From positions 310,001-374,000 of the forward strand of contig NZ_JAULBC010000004.1 of the NCBI RefSeq assembly GCF_041060425.1: a stretch of 64,000 nucleotides of DNA, read 5' to 3'. This document shows positions 34,520-43,022 of this stretch, piece after piece (the first letter of the stretch is position 1; each line of letters opens with the position of its first letter). The notes beneath the pieces are model-generated. The model saw only the letters and a list, made by a program, of their open reading frames with translations, ran no database searches and was not told where the DNA came from. Origin of the DNA: Danxiaibacter flavus (lineage in GTDB: Bacteria > Bacteroidota > Bacteroidia > Chitinophagales > Chitinophagaceae). The position numbers and the translations under genes were made by a program.

Positions 34520-35578
34520 ATGGCAACGCAACTGGATCTATTCGGCATGTTTGATGCACCTGTACAGGAGGAAAAAAAGAACACTGAGCAGGTAATTGCC
34601 CCGGCAACAACAGTACCGGAAGAAATTCTCGTTGAAGAAACCGCAGCAGAAGAACCGGTATTGCCGTTGGAGGAAATATTGCCATTGGAGAAAGCCATTC
34701 TTGAAGCTTCTGCTCCTGTTCCTGAAAAAAAGGAAGAACCAGTAATTGCCACTGAAAATACATCCGCTGTCGTTTTCGCCGATCATAAGATCGCAGTTAA
34801 AATCAAACTAAAACCCAGGCCTGTAGAAGCAGTTGTAGAAACAGTCGTAGCTCAGGAAAACGATACGAAAGTTGTACCGGAAACAAACACTACTGCAATT
34901 CCACCAGCCGAAATTGCGCCGATCGATGCAGAAATGGTTTCCGATAAAATCATAAACGAGGCTATTTTAGTTGAACAGGAGACTACCGCAAACCTTGAAG
35001 TGCAAACGGATGAGATTCTGGGTGCAAACAACACAAAAGAAGAAAAAGAACCGGATGCGTTATTAGAGAAAGAGATTGTTGTAATTGATGATTTATTTTC
35101 TGCGCATCCCGCAGCATTAAAAAAGGATGAGCCAAAGGCAGATACAAAAAAATATGTTCAGACGGAATTGCCGGTTGTTAAAAAGAGAGGTAGAAAATCT
35201 TTTAAAGAGATTGATGCAGAAGTAAGCCTGGTAAGTGTTCCGGACGATGAAGAACTTTTTCAAAAACAATATTATGCCATCAGCCAGGTGGCAAAATGGT
35301 TTAATGTAAATACATCTCTCCTGCGATATTGGGAAAATGAATTTGACGTATTGAAGCCGCGCAAAAATCGCAAAGGTGACCGTCTTTTCAGACCAGAAGA
35401 CATCAAAAATTTACAGGTGATCTATTACCTTTTGAGGCAAAGAAAATTTTCAATAGAAGGCGCAAAAAAATATCTGAAAGAGAACAAAAAAAGCGCCGAC
35501 ACAAATATTCAGTTAATACAATCACTCACTAAACTTAAGGGCTTTTTGCTTGAGCTTAAAGCCAATCTCGGTTCATAA
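34520..35578 (+). CDS. MerR-family transcriptional regulator with long acidic N-terminal extension
   Basis: 352 residues. The DNA-binding part is C-terminal (about 253-320): YAISQVAKWFNVNTSLLRYW then GDRLFRPEDIKNLQVIYYLL, the MerR winged helix. MerR domains are usually N-terminal. The first 240 residues are low-complexity, rich in Glu, Ala, Val, Pro and Thr, and predicted disordered; MATQLDLFGMFDAPVQEE is the start. No metal-binding Cys or effector domain is visible after the HTH, and the protein ends with a short coiled coil. The target is unknown. Its TAA overlaps the ATG of the next gene by one base, so the two are translationally coupled. Confidence 0.88.
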   Translation: MATQLDLFGMFDAPVQEEKKNTEQVIAPATTVPEEILVEETAAEEPVLPLEEILPLEKAILEASAPVPEKKEEPVIATENTSAVVFADHKIAVKIKLKPRPVEAVVETVVAQENDTKVVPETNTTAIPPAEIAPIDAEMVSDKIINEAILVEQETTANLEVQTDEILGANNTKEEKEPDALLEKEIVVIDDLFSAHPAALKKDEPKADTKKYVQTELPVVKKRGRKSFKEIDAEVSLVSVPDDEELFQKQYYAISQVAKWFNVNTSLLRYWENEFDVLKPRKNRKGDRLFRPEDIKNLQVIYYLLRQRKFSIEGAKKYLKENKKSADTNIQLIQSLTKLKGFLLELKANLGS

Positions 35579-36123
35579 TGAAAATATATATCGCTCCTTT
35601 GCTGATGTTATCAGCACTGTTGTTTTTCTCCTGCAAAACATCTCAGCATTCACTAGCCGCTGCAGCAGCTAACAATACCTATGAAATTGTAAAAGACAGC
35701 GAGACAAAAGTATTGCGTGGCATCATTCACCGCAGTGATTTGGAAAATGATACAGCCTTCGCCTGGTTTAAACGAAATATGCAATACGGTACAGCAGATG
35801 GGAAAGCCATCGAAGCGTTAAAACAAAACGGAAAGTCTGTTCGTATGGTGGTTTTCTGCGGAACCTGGTGCCATGACTCACAAAACCTGTTGCCCGTTTT
35901 TTACAGAATGGTTGACAAGTCTGGCTTTCCGGATTCATCCATACTACTTGTTGCTGTTGACCGGAATAAAACAACATCAAACCATCTTGAAAAAACCTAT
36001 AACGTTACCAACGTGCCTACGTTTATCGTGATGAAAAACGGCAAAGAAGCTGGTCGCGTTGTAGAGTATGGAAAAGAGGAGCAGATTGATAAGGAGATTG
36101 GGGAGATTGTCCGTGTTGAATAG
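35578..36123 (+). CDS. Thioredoxin-fold lipoprotein with a non-CxxC active site
   Basis: 181 residues. A lipoprotein signal (MKIYIAPLLMLSALLFFSC, lipid Cys at 19) precedes a thioredoxin fold. The active-site loop reads FCGTWCHDSQNLLP: the position of the second Cys of WCxxC is Ser, leaving Trp-Cys-His-Asp-Ser. The cis-Pro loop is present as NVTNVPTFIVMKNGKEAGR. Without the resolving Cys, classical disulfide exchange is unlikely unless the Cys three residues before Trp-Cys takes part; a binding or peroxidase-like role is possible. It overlaps the MerR gene stop by one base. A GTGAATA-type array follows its stop. Confidence 0.85.
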   Translation: MKIYIAPLLMLSALLFFSCKTSQHSLAAAAANNTYEIVKDSETKVLRGIIHRSDLENDTAFAWFKRNMQYGTADGKAIEALKQNGKSVRMVVFCGTWCHDSQNLLPVFYRMVDKSGFPDSSILLVAVDRNKTTSNHLEKTYNVTNVPTFIVMKNGKEAGRVVEYGKEEQIDKEIGEIVRVE

Positions 36124-36135
36124 TGAATTGCTGCT

Positions 36136-36389
36136 GGTCAATAGTGAATAGTCAATAGTGAAAGGTGGATCACGATTCTGCTGATCTTGGACGTTCATTA
36201 TTCAGCGTCTGTGAAACCTTCTGTCTTTGCTCTCTGAGATAAAAAATACAATTAAACAGTGCTTACTCTCTGTGGACCACTGTGGATTCTCTGTTCAACT
36301 CCTATGTAACCGTATTTTTTTATTTCACACAGGTATAAATGATCATACGCCTCCCCCATCTTTCACCATTCACTATTGACCATTGACTA
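36136..36389. repeat. Inverted pair of 7-bp arrays, GTGAATA/GTCAATA family
   Basis: Left arm 36136-36163 (GGTCAAT, AGTGAAT, AGTCAAT, AGTGAAA) follows the thioredoxin-like stop; right arm 36362-36389 (TTCACCA, TTCACTA, TTGACCA, TTGACTA) includes the last codons and stop of the convergent MscS gene. Between them 36256-36300 has 8-bp-period CTGTGGA words. Each arm reads GTGAATA/GTCAATA relative to its own gene. Confidence 0.8.
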
Positions 36390-37482
36390 CCTCGCTCCCT
36401 CCTTCAATACTTATCCTCGTATTGGCCGCAGCAAGTTCTATTTTGCTTTGTTTAAGCAGATTGATTATTTGCATATTGATTTCTTCGCGAAGGGTATTAA
36501 ATTCAGCAATTGTTTGATGCATTGAAGTATAGTACTCAATAGTAATGATATGTGCATTTTTACCGGTATCACTCAGGAAGACGGTACTGGCTTCAATAAC
36601 ATCCTTTTTAAGCAATGCTTTTATAGCATTGATCAGGGTGTTTAGCTGCTCAGGAGATGCTGCGAGATCTACCTCCAGTCTCACGTCCACACGACGTTGA
36701 CGTCTTAATGTAATATTATCCAGGATGGTATCAACCATCTGTTTGTTCGGAACAGTAATGAATGTTTTTTGTTCGGTCCTTATTCGTGTGCTTCTTAACC
36801 CTATTTTTTCGACGGTTCCGGTAAAATTTTGAACCTTTACCGTATCTCCAACCATAAACGGTTTGTCAAAAAAAATAACGAAAGATGCAATGAGGTTTTC
36901 CAGGCTTTCCCTTAATGACAGAGCGATTGCCGCTCCGACGATACTTAAGCCCGTGAGCAGGTTGTTGATGTCATAATGGAAAGAAAATTTCAGGATCAGC
37001 AGTATGCCCAGTATTATGAGTATTACACGGAAAAAATCCTTAAAGAAGATCACCAGTTGGTTGTCTGCCTGATCCGAAGTTTGATTTGCCCTTTGTTCCA
37101 GGATGAGCGCAATAAACTGCATGACTTTTATACAAAGTCTGATGAATACAATGGTAAGTGCAGCTTTACTGATCGAATCAAGAATATCTTTTGTGCTTAC
37201 CCTGTAAATTGTAAAATCCAGTATTCGGGGAAAGGTTAATTTATCAAGCGCAATGAAAATAATGTTCAGCATAAAGAACCACTCCAGCGGTTTGATCACA
37301 AGGTCCAGGAATGGTTGCCGGTAAAAAGAAGTGTCAATCTTTGAAAAAACACGAAGAATCAATCTTGCAAAATATTTGGAGATGACTCTTTTTACAAAAA
37401 AAGCAAATAGTATAACGCCAAAAACATACAGGTAAAGCTGTATGCTGTTATTTAGAATTTCCTGTTGTAATAAGTTCTTCAT
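36373..37482 (-). CDS. MscS-family mechanosensitive ion channel, short form
   Basis: 369 residues. Membrane spans near 12-32, 60-82, 108-130, 148-168 and pore helix about 172-205 (LLTGLSIVGAAIALSLRESLENLIASFVIF), then the beta-domain signature DKPFMVGDTVKVQNFTGTVEKIGLRSTRIRT and a cytoplasmic alpha/beta domain. It has no signal peptide or periplasmic domain, unlike the paralogue at 6594. The last residues (EVVNGQ and stop) are encoded by a GTCAATG-type heptamer array, so the normal C-terminus probably ended earlier. Convergent with the thioredoxin-like gene; possibly in one transcript with lpxH upstream (118 bp gap holding a five-unit array). Confidence 0.92.
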   Translation of the reverse strand: MKNLLQQEILNNSIQLYLYVFGVILFAFFVKRVISKYFARLILRVFSKIDTSFYRQPFLDLVIKPLEWFFMLNIIFIALDKLTFPRILDFTIYRVSTKDILDSISKAALTIVFIRLCIKVMQFIALILEQRANQTSDQADNQLVIFFKDFFRVILIILGILLILKFSFHYDINNLLTGLSIVGAAIALSLRESLENLIASFVIFFDKPFMVGDTVKVQNFTGTVEKIGLRSTRIRTEQKTFITVPNKQMVDTILDNITLRRQRRVDVRLEVDLAASPEQLNTLINAIKALLKKDVIEASTVFLSDTGKNAHIITIEYYTSMHQTIAEFNTLREEINMQIINLLKQSKIELAAANTRISIEGGSEVVNGQ

Positions 37483-37491
37483 TCTCTTTGC

Positions 37492-37526
37492 TAATTGATA
37501 ATTGACAATTGGAAATTGACAATTAA
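37492..37526 (-). repeat. 7-bp array, CAATTGA family
   Basis: Five heptamers (TAATTGA, TAATTGA, CAATTGG, AAATTGA, CAATTAA) between lpxH and the MscS gene, beginning 9 bp upstream of the MscS ATG. Confidence 0.7.
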
Positions 37527-37593
37527 AGATGCCCCATTCTTTAATTAACTACTCCTGTTTTTGAAAGGCTAAAAACAGACAAACGAAGCTGCA

Positions 37594-37642
37594 CCTTTCA
37601 CTATTCACCATTCACAATTGACCATTCACCATCCACTATTTC
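37594..37642 (-). repeat. 7-bp array that encodes the C-terminal tail of LpxH
   Basis: Plus-strand units CCTTTCA, CTATTCA, CCATTCA, CAATTGA, CCATTCA, CCATCCA, CTATTTC. The lpxH stop (37601-37603) lies inside it and about 13 C-terminal residues (EIVDGEWSIVNGE) are read from it. Confidence 0.85.
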
Positions 37643-38410
37643 CTCTTTCCATTCCTTCAACTTAACATCATTTCCATCAAACTCCGCATATGTAAAATAA
37701 TTAATCCAGTCACCAAGATTTATGTACTTACTATGATGGCTCAAATTGATATCAAGCGGAAGATGCCGGTGGCCAAAAATAAAATAATCGTAGTGTTCTT
37801 TCGCCAAAACTTCCCGGCTGTAGATGACAAGCCATTCATTCTCTTCACCAAGAAAAACCGCATCAGCATTGCCTGTTTTTGCCCTACTCTTCCTGCTGAA
37901 ATAGTTGGCCAGACCAATTCCCCAGGTCGGATGCAATTGGCCGAATAGCCACTGGCAAAACCTGTTGCGGAAGATCTTTTTAATGAATTTATACCCATGA
38001 TCACCAGGACCTAAACCATCCCCATGACCGATATAAAATTTCTTTCCGTTCCATTCAAATGTCTTTGGTTCAGTATAAACCGGAATATGTAATTCTCTCT
38101 CAAAATATCCACTCATCCACATGTCGTGGTTGCCTAAAAAAAAATGAACAGCAATACCGTTGTCCGTTAATTCGGCAAGCTTGCCCAGTAACCGTACGTA
38201 ACCCTTCGGCACAACTTCTTTATACTCATACCAGAAATCAAAAATATCACCTACAATAAAGATCTCTGCTGCATCATGTTTAATTGAATCGAGAAACTTA
38301 ACCACTTTTTTCTCCCTGATCAGACTGCTATCATAATCAGGAGCGCCAAGATGAAAATCCGAAAGAAAATAGATCTTTTTTCCAGGGCTGATATGTTGAC
38401 TTTGTGCCAT
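37601..38410 (-). CDS. lpxH: UDP-2,3-diacylglucosamine diphosphatase (LpxH-type metallophosphoesterase)
   Basis: 269 residues. Calcineurin-like phosphoesterase motifs in order: FLSDFHLGAPD (Asp18, His20), IVGDIFDFWYEY (Asp54), FLGNHDMW, YIGHGDGLGPGD and FGHRHLPLDINL. The pattern SDFHLG...GDIFDFW is characteristic of LpxH, which cleaves UDP-2,3-diacylglucosamine to lipid X and UMP at the inner-membrane surface in lipid A synthesis. The last 13 or so residues come from an intergenic-type heptamer array and are unlikely to be functional. Upstream lies the array-rich spacer from the LUD gene; FtsH is two genes upstream in the same direction, and FtsH controls lipid A synthesis in other bacteria. 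Confidence 0.92.
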   Translation of the reverse strand: MAQSQHISPGKKIYFLSDFHLGAPDYDSSLIREKKVVKFLDSIKHDAAEIFIVGDIFDFWYEYKEVVPKGYVRLLGKLAELTDNGIAVHFFLGNHDMWMSGYFERELHIPVYTEPKTFEWNGKKFYIGHGDGLGPGDHGYKFIKKIFRNRFCQWLFGQLHPTWGIGLANYFSRKSRAKTGNADAVFLGEENEWLVIYSREVLAKEHYDYFIFGHRHLPLDINLSHHSKYINLGDWINYFTYAEFDGNDVKLKEWKEEIVDGEWSIVNGE

Positions 38411-38413
38411 TAG

Positions 38414-38627
38414 AAGTTGTAAGTTATAAGTTTTACGTTATAAGTTTTACGTTGTACGTTTTAAGTTATACGTTTAGCCCAGGAGTAAGCTGAAAGTTAT
38501 AAGTTTTTCATTGCACGTTTAAGCCCGGGTATTTACCGGTGCGAAGTTATAAGTGATATGCTCGGTAATGTGGAACAACTTACATAAAGACGTTCTTCTA
38601 ACGTATAACGTAAAACGTATAACTTAC
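38414..38627. repeat. 7-bp arrays AAGTTAT/ACGTTTT with inverted partner
   Basis: Nine in-phase heptamers at 38414-38476, a partial second copy from 38494 with the same ACGTTTAAGCCC ending, and the inverse AACGTAT, AACGTAA, AACGTAT, AACTTAC at 38600-38627, which starts 5 bp from the LUD-gene stop. The same family lies at 9532-9648. Confidence 0.85.
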
Positions 38628-38632
38628 AGCGT

Positions 38633-39265
38633 TCACCCTTCTATCATCAGGCAAAAAACTTCCTTGGGACCATGTACCCCCACCACCAATGTTTTTTCAA
38701 TATCGGCGGTCCTGCTCGGGCCCGTAGCCAACGTAATAAGAGAGGGCAATTTAGCGTACTTTTCTTTTACACCGCTTAGTGCATCTTTAATATCATATAC
38801 CAGCTGGCTGGTGTAGGCTATGCAAATGTGTACAGGCGCATAAACGCTAACGGTTCTGCCGCTTTGCTGTGCGCTGCTCAATACTATGCTGCCGGTACGT
38901 GCAATTAATTTTTCGCAGGTGGTGATGGATGCATCGCAGCCATATAAATCCGTGGTGTATTGAATACCGAGACCTGCCTGTTGCAGGTCATTCTTTAGCT
39001 GCTCTTCCCTGCAATAGATCTTGGTCCAGTTGCGCGTTGTGATCAACGCCTTGAGTTGTTCAACAGCTTCCGCCCTATCCAGGCAAAATGAAAACCGTCC
39101 CTGCAGCTTTGAGAAATTTTCCGCAAACTCTACCTCGGACTCTTGCTGACGCGGTTGAAAAACGCTGTCATTTCCCTCGCTTTGCGGAAACGGAACAGGC
39201 ACTGGATTGCTCAGTGCCTGCCGTATTTTTTTCAGTATATTTTCTTTTGCTTTTGAAATCTGCAT
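38633..39265 (-). CDS. LUD-domain protein (LutC/YkgG-like)
   Basis: 210 residues. The LUD fold signature is at the C-terminus: LATGPSRTADIEKTLVVGVHG followed by PKE. The central part has TTCEKLIARTGSIVLSS, also typical. LutC is one of three subunits of the L-lactate oxidation complex LutABC; lutA and lutB are not adjacent, so this may act alone or with genes elsewhere. It starts 9 bp after the ftsH stop and is probably co-transcribed with ftsH, an arrangement seen in several Bacteroidota as far as I recall. Confidence 0.88.
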   Translation of the reverse strand: MQISKAKENILKKIRQALSNPVPVPFPQSEGNDSVFQPRQQESEVEFAENFSKLQGRFSFCLDRAEAVEQLKALITTRNWTKIYCREEQLKNDLQQAGLGIQYTTDLYGCDASITTCEKLIARTGSIVLSSAQQSGRTVSVYAPVHICIAYTSQLVYDIKDALSGVKEKYAKLPSLITLATGPSRTADIEKTLVVGVHGPKEVFCLMIEG

Positions 39266-39274
39266 GTCACAAAA

Positions 39275-41341
39275 TTAGTGAGGAGCTTTAATACCGCTGT
39301 CGTAAGGAGGAACACCTTCGCTTACGGACCCATCAGGATGTTTTTGAGCCTCTTCAGGATCAACATCCAACAGTTTCTTCTCTTCGTAAGGACGTTTACC
39401 TATCAGGTTTTCTACATCACTCTGGAACAGCACTTCCTTCGTAAGCAACTCTTTAGCCAGTTTTTCCACTTCTACTCTTTTCTCCAGCAACAATGATTTT
39501 GTTCTTTCGTAAGCTGCGTCAATAATCTTTCTTACTTCATCATCAATCAACTTACCTGTTTCCTCGCTGTAAGGCTTGGTGAACATGTTTTCCTGAGAAG
39601 GATCGTAGAAGCTGATGTTACCAACTTTATCGTTCATACCGTACACGGTAACCATGGCGTAAGCCATACGTGTGATCTGCTGAAGGTCGTTAGAAGCACC
39701 TGTTGATATTTTTCCGAAGAAAATATCTTCACTTGCCCTACCGCCCAATGTCATACAGATCTGATCCATCAGTTGATCCGTATTATACAGGTATTGTTCT
39801 TTAGGAGTATACTGTGCATATCCTAATGCCGCAGTACCACGGGGAACGATCGTTACTTTCAACAAAGGATAAGCATGCTCCAGGAACCATCCGCAAATTG
39901 CGTGACCTGCTTCGTGGTAAGCGATGATCTCTTTTTCTTCAGGAGAAATGATCTTGTTCTTTTTCTCAAGACCACCAATTACCCTGTCGATAGCATCCTG
40001 GAAGTCACCCATATCAACGGCTTCCTTGTTCTTACGGGCTGCAATAAGTGCCGCTTCATTACAAACGTTAGCGATATCGGCACCCGCAAAACCAGGTGTT
40101 TGTTCAGCCAGTTTGTGAATGTCCAGTTTCTCTGAAGTCTTAATTGGCTTCAAGTGTACTTTGAAGATGGCTTCACGCCCTTTTACATCTGGTTTGTCGA
40201 TACCGATCTGGCGATCGAAACGTCCCGGACGTAACAGCGCACTATCCAATACATCAGGTCTGTTTGTAGCAGCAAGAATGATGATCCCTGCATCGCCGGC
40301 AAAACCATCCATTTCAACCAGCAACTGGTTAAGGGTGTTTTCCCTTTCATCGTTGCTCATGATAGCATTGCGTCCGCGTGCACGGCCAATCGCATCAATC
40401 TCATCGATGAAAATGATACAAGGTGCTTTTTCTCTTGCCTGTTTAAACAGGTCTCTAACCCTGCTGGCACCAACACCCACAAACATCTCCACAAATTCAC
40501 TACCGCTCATGGTGAAGAATGGAACCTGGGCTTCTCCGGCCATCGCTTTTGCAAGCAATGTCTTACCAGTACCCGGCGGACCAACAAGCAATGCGCCTTT
40601 TGGAATTTTACCGCCGAGCGCCGTATACTTTTTGGGATTCTTCAGAAAGTCAACAATTTCCATCACTTCAACCTTTGCTTCGTCAAGCCCGGCTACGTCA
40701 GCGAAAGTGATGCTTACTTTGGTTCCTTTATCAAACAGCTGTGCTCTTGATTTGCCGATGTTGAAGATACCACCCGGACCGCTGCCACCAGGGCCGCCGC
40801 CAACTTTACGCATCAATAACACCCAAAGACCAACAAATAATAAGATTGTAACGAGGGTATTCGCAATTGGTCCGAACCATTCACCTTCATTGGTTGGTTT
40901 AACGGGGACCTCTTGTATATTGTTGTCTTTATATAATTGAGCCAGTCGTTCTTCAAAGCTCTTTATATCTGCAACGGGGAATTCAAAAACAGGTTTTCCA
41001 TTAACATTGTTGGGAACGTTGTTCTTAAATTTTTCCTTATAAAAAGGCTTGGTAAGCAGGCTGTCGTTTTTAATGTAAACACGAACAATCTCTTTATTTC
41101 TTACCAGGTCCATTTTCTCAACATCGCCCTGTAAAAGCATGTTCTTTTTAAACTCCAGTTCAGTTGTTTGGGTAACATCTGCGGAGCCAAGGCTAAGAAA
41201 ATTGTATCCAATAAGTATAACAGCTATTAGTGCGTAGATCCAGTAAATACTAAAGCGGGGGCCGCGTCGCTGCCCCTTGTCATCATTGCCATTTCCCCTG
41301 TCTAAAAAATTCGGTCGGTTTTTTTTGTCGTCCTGTGCCAT
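39275..41341 (-). CDS. ftsH: ATP-dependent zinc metalloprotease FtsH
   Basis: 688 residues. Two membrane spans (about 33-52 and 160-178) flank a periplasmic domain. The AAA+ module has Walker A GPPGTGKT (254-261), Walker B IIFIDEID (309-316) and the second region of homology with the Arg finger (ATNRPDVLDSALLRPGRFDRQ). The M41 zinc site is HEAGH at 476-480 with a downstream Asp/Glu ligand. A Gly-rich linker (GGGPGGSGPGG) follows span 2. It is a hexameric inner-membrane protease for quality control and regulated turnover. Gene order on the minus strand is rsfS, ftsH, LUD protein, lpxH. Confidence 0.97.
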   Translation of the reverse strand: MAQDDKKNRPNFLDRGNGNDDKGQRRGPRFSIYWIYALIAVILIGYNFLSLGSADVTQTTELEFKKNMLLQGDVEKMDLVRNKEIVRVYIKNDSLLTKPFYKEKFKNNVPNNVNGKPVFEFPVADIKSFEERLAQLYKDNNIQEVPVKPTNEGEWFGPIANTLVTILLFVGLWVLLMRKVGGGPGGSGPGGIFNIGKSRAQLFDKGTKVSITFADVAGLDEAKVEVMEIVDFLKNPKKYTALGGKIPKGALLVGPPGTGKTLLAKAMAGEAQVPFFTMSGSEFVEMFVGVGASRVRDLFKQAREKAPCIIFIDEIDAIGRARGRNAIMSNDERENTLNQLLVEMDGFAGDAGIIILAATNRPDVLDSALLRPGRFDRQIGIDKPDVKGREAIFKVHLKPIKTSEKLDIHKLAEQTPGFAGADIANVCNEAALIAARKNKEAVDMGDFQDAIDRVIGGLEKKNKIISPEEKEIIAYHEAGHAICGWFLEHAYPLLKVTIVPRGTAALGYAQYTPKEQYLYNTDQLMDQICMTLGGRASEDIFFGKISTGASNDLQQITRMAYAMVTVYGMNDKVGNISFYDPSQENMFTKPYSEETGKLIDDEVRKIIDAAYERTKSLLLEKRVEVEKLAKELLTKEVLFQSDVENLIGKRPYEEKKLLDVDPEEAQKHPDGSVSEGVPPYDSGIKAPH

Positions 41342-41449
41342 ACGTCTTACTTCACTAAGTGTATAAATAGTTTTTCGTTAAAAAAGTTCATTTTCGAGTC
41401 AAAAAATACGGTTGTATCGTAGAAAGATAGTGAAATTTCAGATATATCA

Positions 41450-41854
41450 TTATTCGTCATGCCCAATTACTTCGGCATCGCTCCACATTTCTTCCAGTTT
41501 GTAAAACTTTCTGGCTTCAGGTTGCATTACATGAACCACTATGTTCACGTAATCAATCAATACCCACTGTAATGCCTGGTGACCTTCGTGTTTATAAGGC
41601 ATTTCATCACAATCCTCCTTCACCTTCACTTCCACAAAATCACTAATAGCTTTAACCTGGGTAGTTGTAGAGGCCTGGCAAATAATAAAGAAGTCGGCAA
41701 CAGCTTCCGGAATTTTTCGTAGGTCGAGCGAAACGATGTTTTCACCTTTTTTATCCTGGATGGCTTTGATGATAGACTTGAATATCCTGGAGTTCCTAGT
41801 AATTTTTACCACACCGGATTTTTTGCGGGTAGTTAAAACAGATAATGGTGCCAA
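41450..41854 (-). CDS. rsfS: Ribosomal silencing factor RsfS
   Basis: 134 residues from a TTG at 41852-41854; there is no in-frame ATG, and a GTG further in would remove about 14 residues. The family core is intact: IVSLDLRKIPEAVADFFIIC, then STTTQVKAISDFVE, WVLIDYVNIVVHV and FYKLEEMW. RsfS binds ribosomal protein L14 and blocks subunit joining when nutrients are scarce. Located 108 bp upstream of ftsH. The extended basic N-terminus (TTRKKSGVVKITRNSR) is usual in this group. Confidence 0.93.
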   Translation of the reverse strand: MAPLSVLTTRKKSGVVKITRNSRIFKSIIKAIQDKKGENIVSLDLRKIPEAVADFFIICQASTTTQVKAISDFVEVKVKEDCDEMPYKHEGHQALQWVLIDYVNIVVHVMQPEARKFYKLEEMWSDAEVIGHDE

Positions 41855-42027
41855 TAATGAATCTTATTTAAAATGATAAAATTACTGTTTATCGGAAGGG
41901 GTAATGATCATCACTGTATTTATCAACGAGTACCGACCATTCCAACCAACAACTAAACAGTGTATCTTATAGGCAATAAAAGACGTAAAATGCTGCTTGT
42001 ATAGCCGCTTAAGCTGTAAACTGTTTT

Positions 42028-42035
42028 TATCTTCG
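42028..42035 (+). promoter_or_regulatory. Possible -7 element of birA (TATCTTCG)
   Basis: One mismatch to TAnnTTTG, ending 17 bp before the TTG start, consistent with that start choice. Confidence 0.4.
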
Positions 42036-42052
42036 CCAAAAATAGTGATTCT

Positions 42053-42817
42053 TTGGTTCAATATTCCGCAATTCCTTTAAGCAATACACCTTTCATAGAA
42101 TTATTGCAGGTAGACAGTACCAACAACTATGCCATGCAACTTGTTCAAAACGGTACGGCAACGCATGGAACCGCAGTGTTTACGGGGTTTCAGACGGCCG
42201 GAAAAGGACAACGGGGCAAACAATGGCATGGAGCACAGGGAGAGAACATTGCCCTGTCTGTACTACTAAATACGGGCGCCATCGGCATTTCGCGTCAATT
42301 TGCACTGAGCGCTGCAGTTGCGCTGGCGGCTCACGCATTTTTCACTAAATATTGTGTTTCTGATGCTTCTGTAAAATGGCCCAATGACATTTATTGGCGT
42401 GACAGAAAGGCAGGAGGCATCCTGATTGAAAATGTCATACGCGGCCAGGAATGGCAGTGGGCAATTGTTGGAATTGGATTGAATATCAATCAGTCGACAT
42501 TTGATACCGCCACGGGCAGGCCAGTCTCATTGAAACAAATTACCGGAAAACAATTTGATGTAAGTGGGCTGGCAAAGGAATTGGCTTCAATGGTGATCAG
42601 CGCATTCGATGAATTGCAGCACATTCCATTTGCACAAATCCTGGACCGTTATAATGATGTCTTGTTTAAAAAGGGAGAACAGGTAAAGCTGAAAAAGGAC
42701 TCGATTGTTTTTGAGTGTACAATAGAAAAAGTAAATGCATCCGGCGAGCTGGAAATAAGCGGCGCACCGTACGGACCATTTAGATTTGGAGAGGTTGAGT
42801 GGATGATTGGGACTTAG
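42053..42817 (+). CDS. birA: Biotin--[acetyl-CoA-carboxylase] ligase, single-domain
   Basis: 254 residues from a TTG at 42053; no in-frame ATG precedes the conserved region. Catalytic motifs: VDSTNNYAMQ, the biotinyl-AMP loop TAGKGQRGKQWHG, KWPNDIYW and KAGGILIEN, ending in the small C-terminal SH3-like domain (LFKKGEQVKLKKDSIVFECT). There is no N-terminal helix-turn-helix, so it is a ligase only and not the bifunctional BirA repressor. It activates biotin with ATP and attaches it to carboxylase carrier proteins. Divergent from rsfS. Confidence 0.93.
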   Translation: MVQYSAIPLSNTPFIELLQVDSTNNYAMQLVQNGTATHGTAVFTGFQTAGKGQRGKQWHGAQGENIALSVLLNTGAIGISRQFALSAAVALAAHAFFTKYCVSDASVKWPNDIYWRDRKAGGILIENVIRGQEWQWAIVGIGLNINQSTFDTATGRPVSLKQITGKQFDVSGLAKELASMVISAFDELQHIPFAQILDRYNDVLFKKGEQVKLKKDSIVFECTIEKVNASGELEISGAPYGPFRFGEVEWMIGT

Positions 42818-42940
42818 ATTGTCTGGACCAGGATTTAGGGGATTTGAGGATTGACAGGATTTTTTCTCGACTGGAATTCTGATGGCTTTGGGACTAATGG
42901 AGATTTGAATTCGCGAATCAACATGAAAGTGGGCAACACC

Positions 42941-43022
42941 CTCTTACTTTCTTACTGTCTTACCATCTTACGGTCTTACATGTCTTACGGTCTTACGGTC
43001 TTACGGTCTTACGTGTATTACA
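42941..43022 (-). repeat. 8/9-bp array, GTAAGAC family
   Basis: Plus strand shows repeated CTTACGGT/CTTACTGT words up to the stop codon of the minus-strand HEXXH gene (43018-43020). On the gene's strand it reads GTAAGACC, the same polarity as the array after ctlX. Confidence 0.75.

Noticed and set aside
40119..40940. 273-codon plus-strand frame opposite ftsH
   Set aside because: It is antisense to the conserved AAA+ region; its composition follows from ftsH codon use and it shows no domain of its own.
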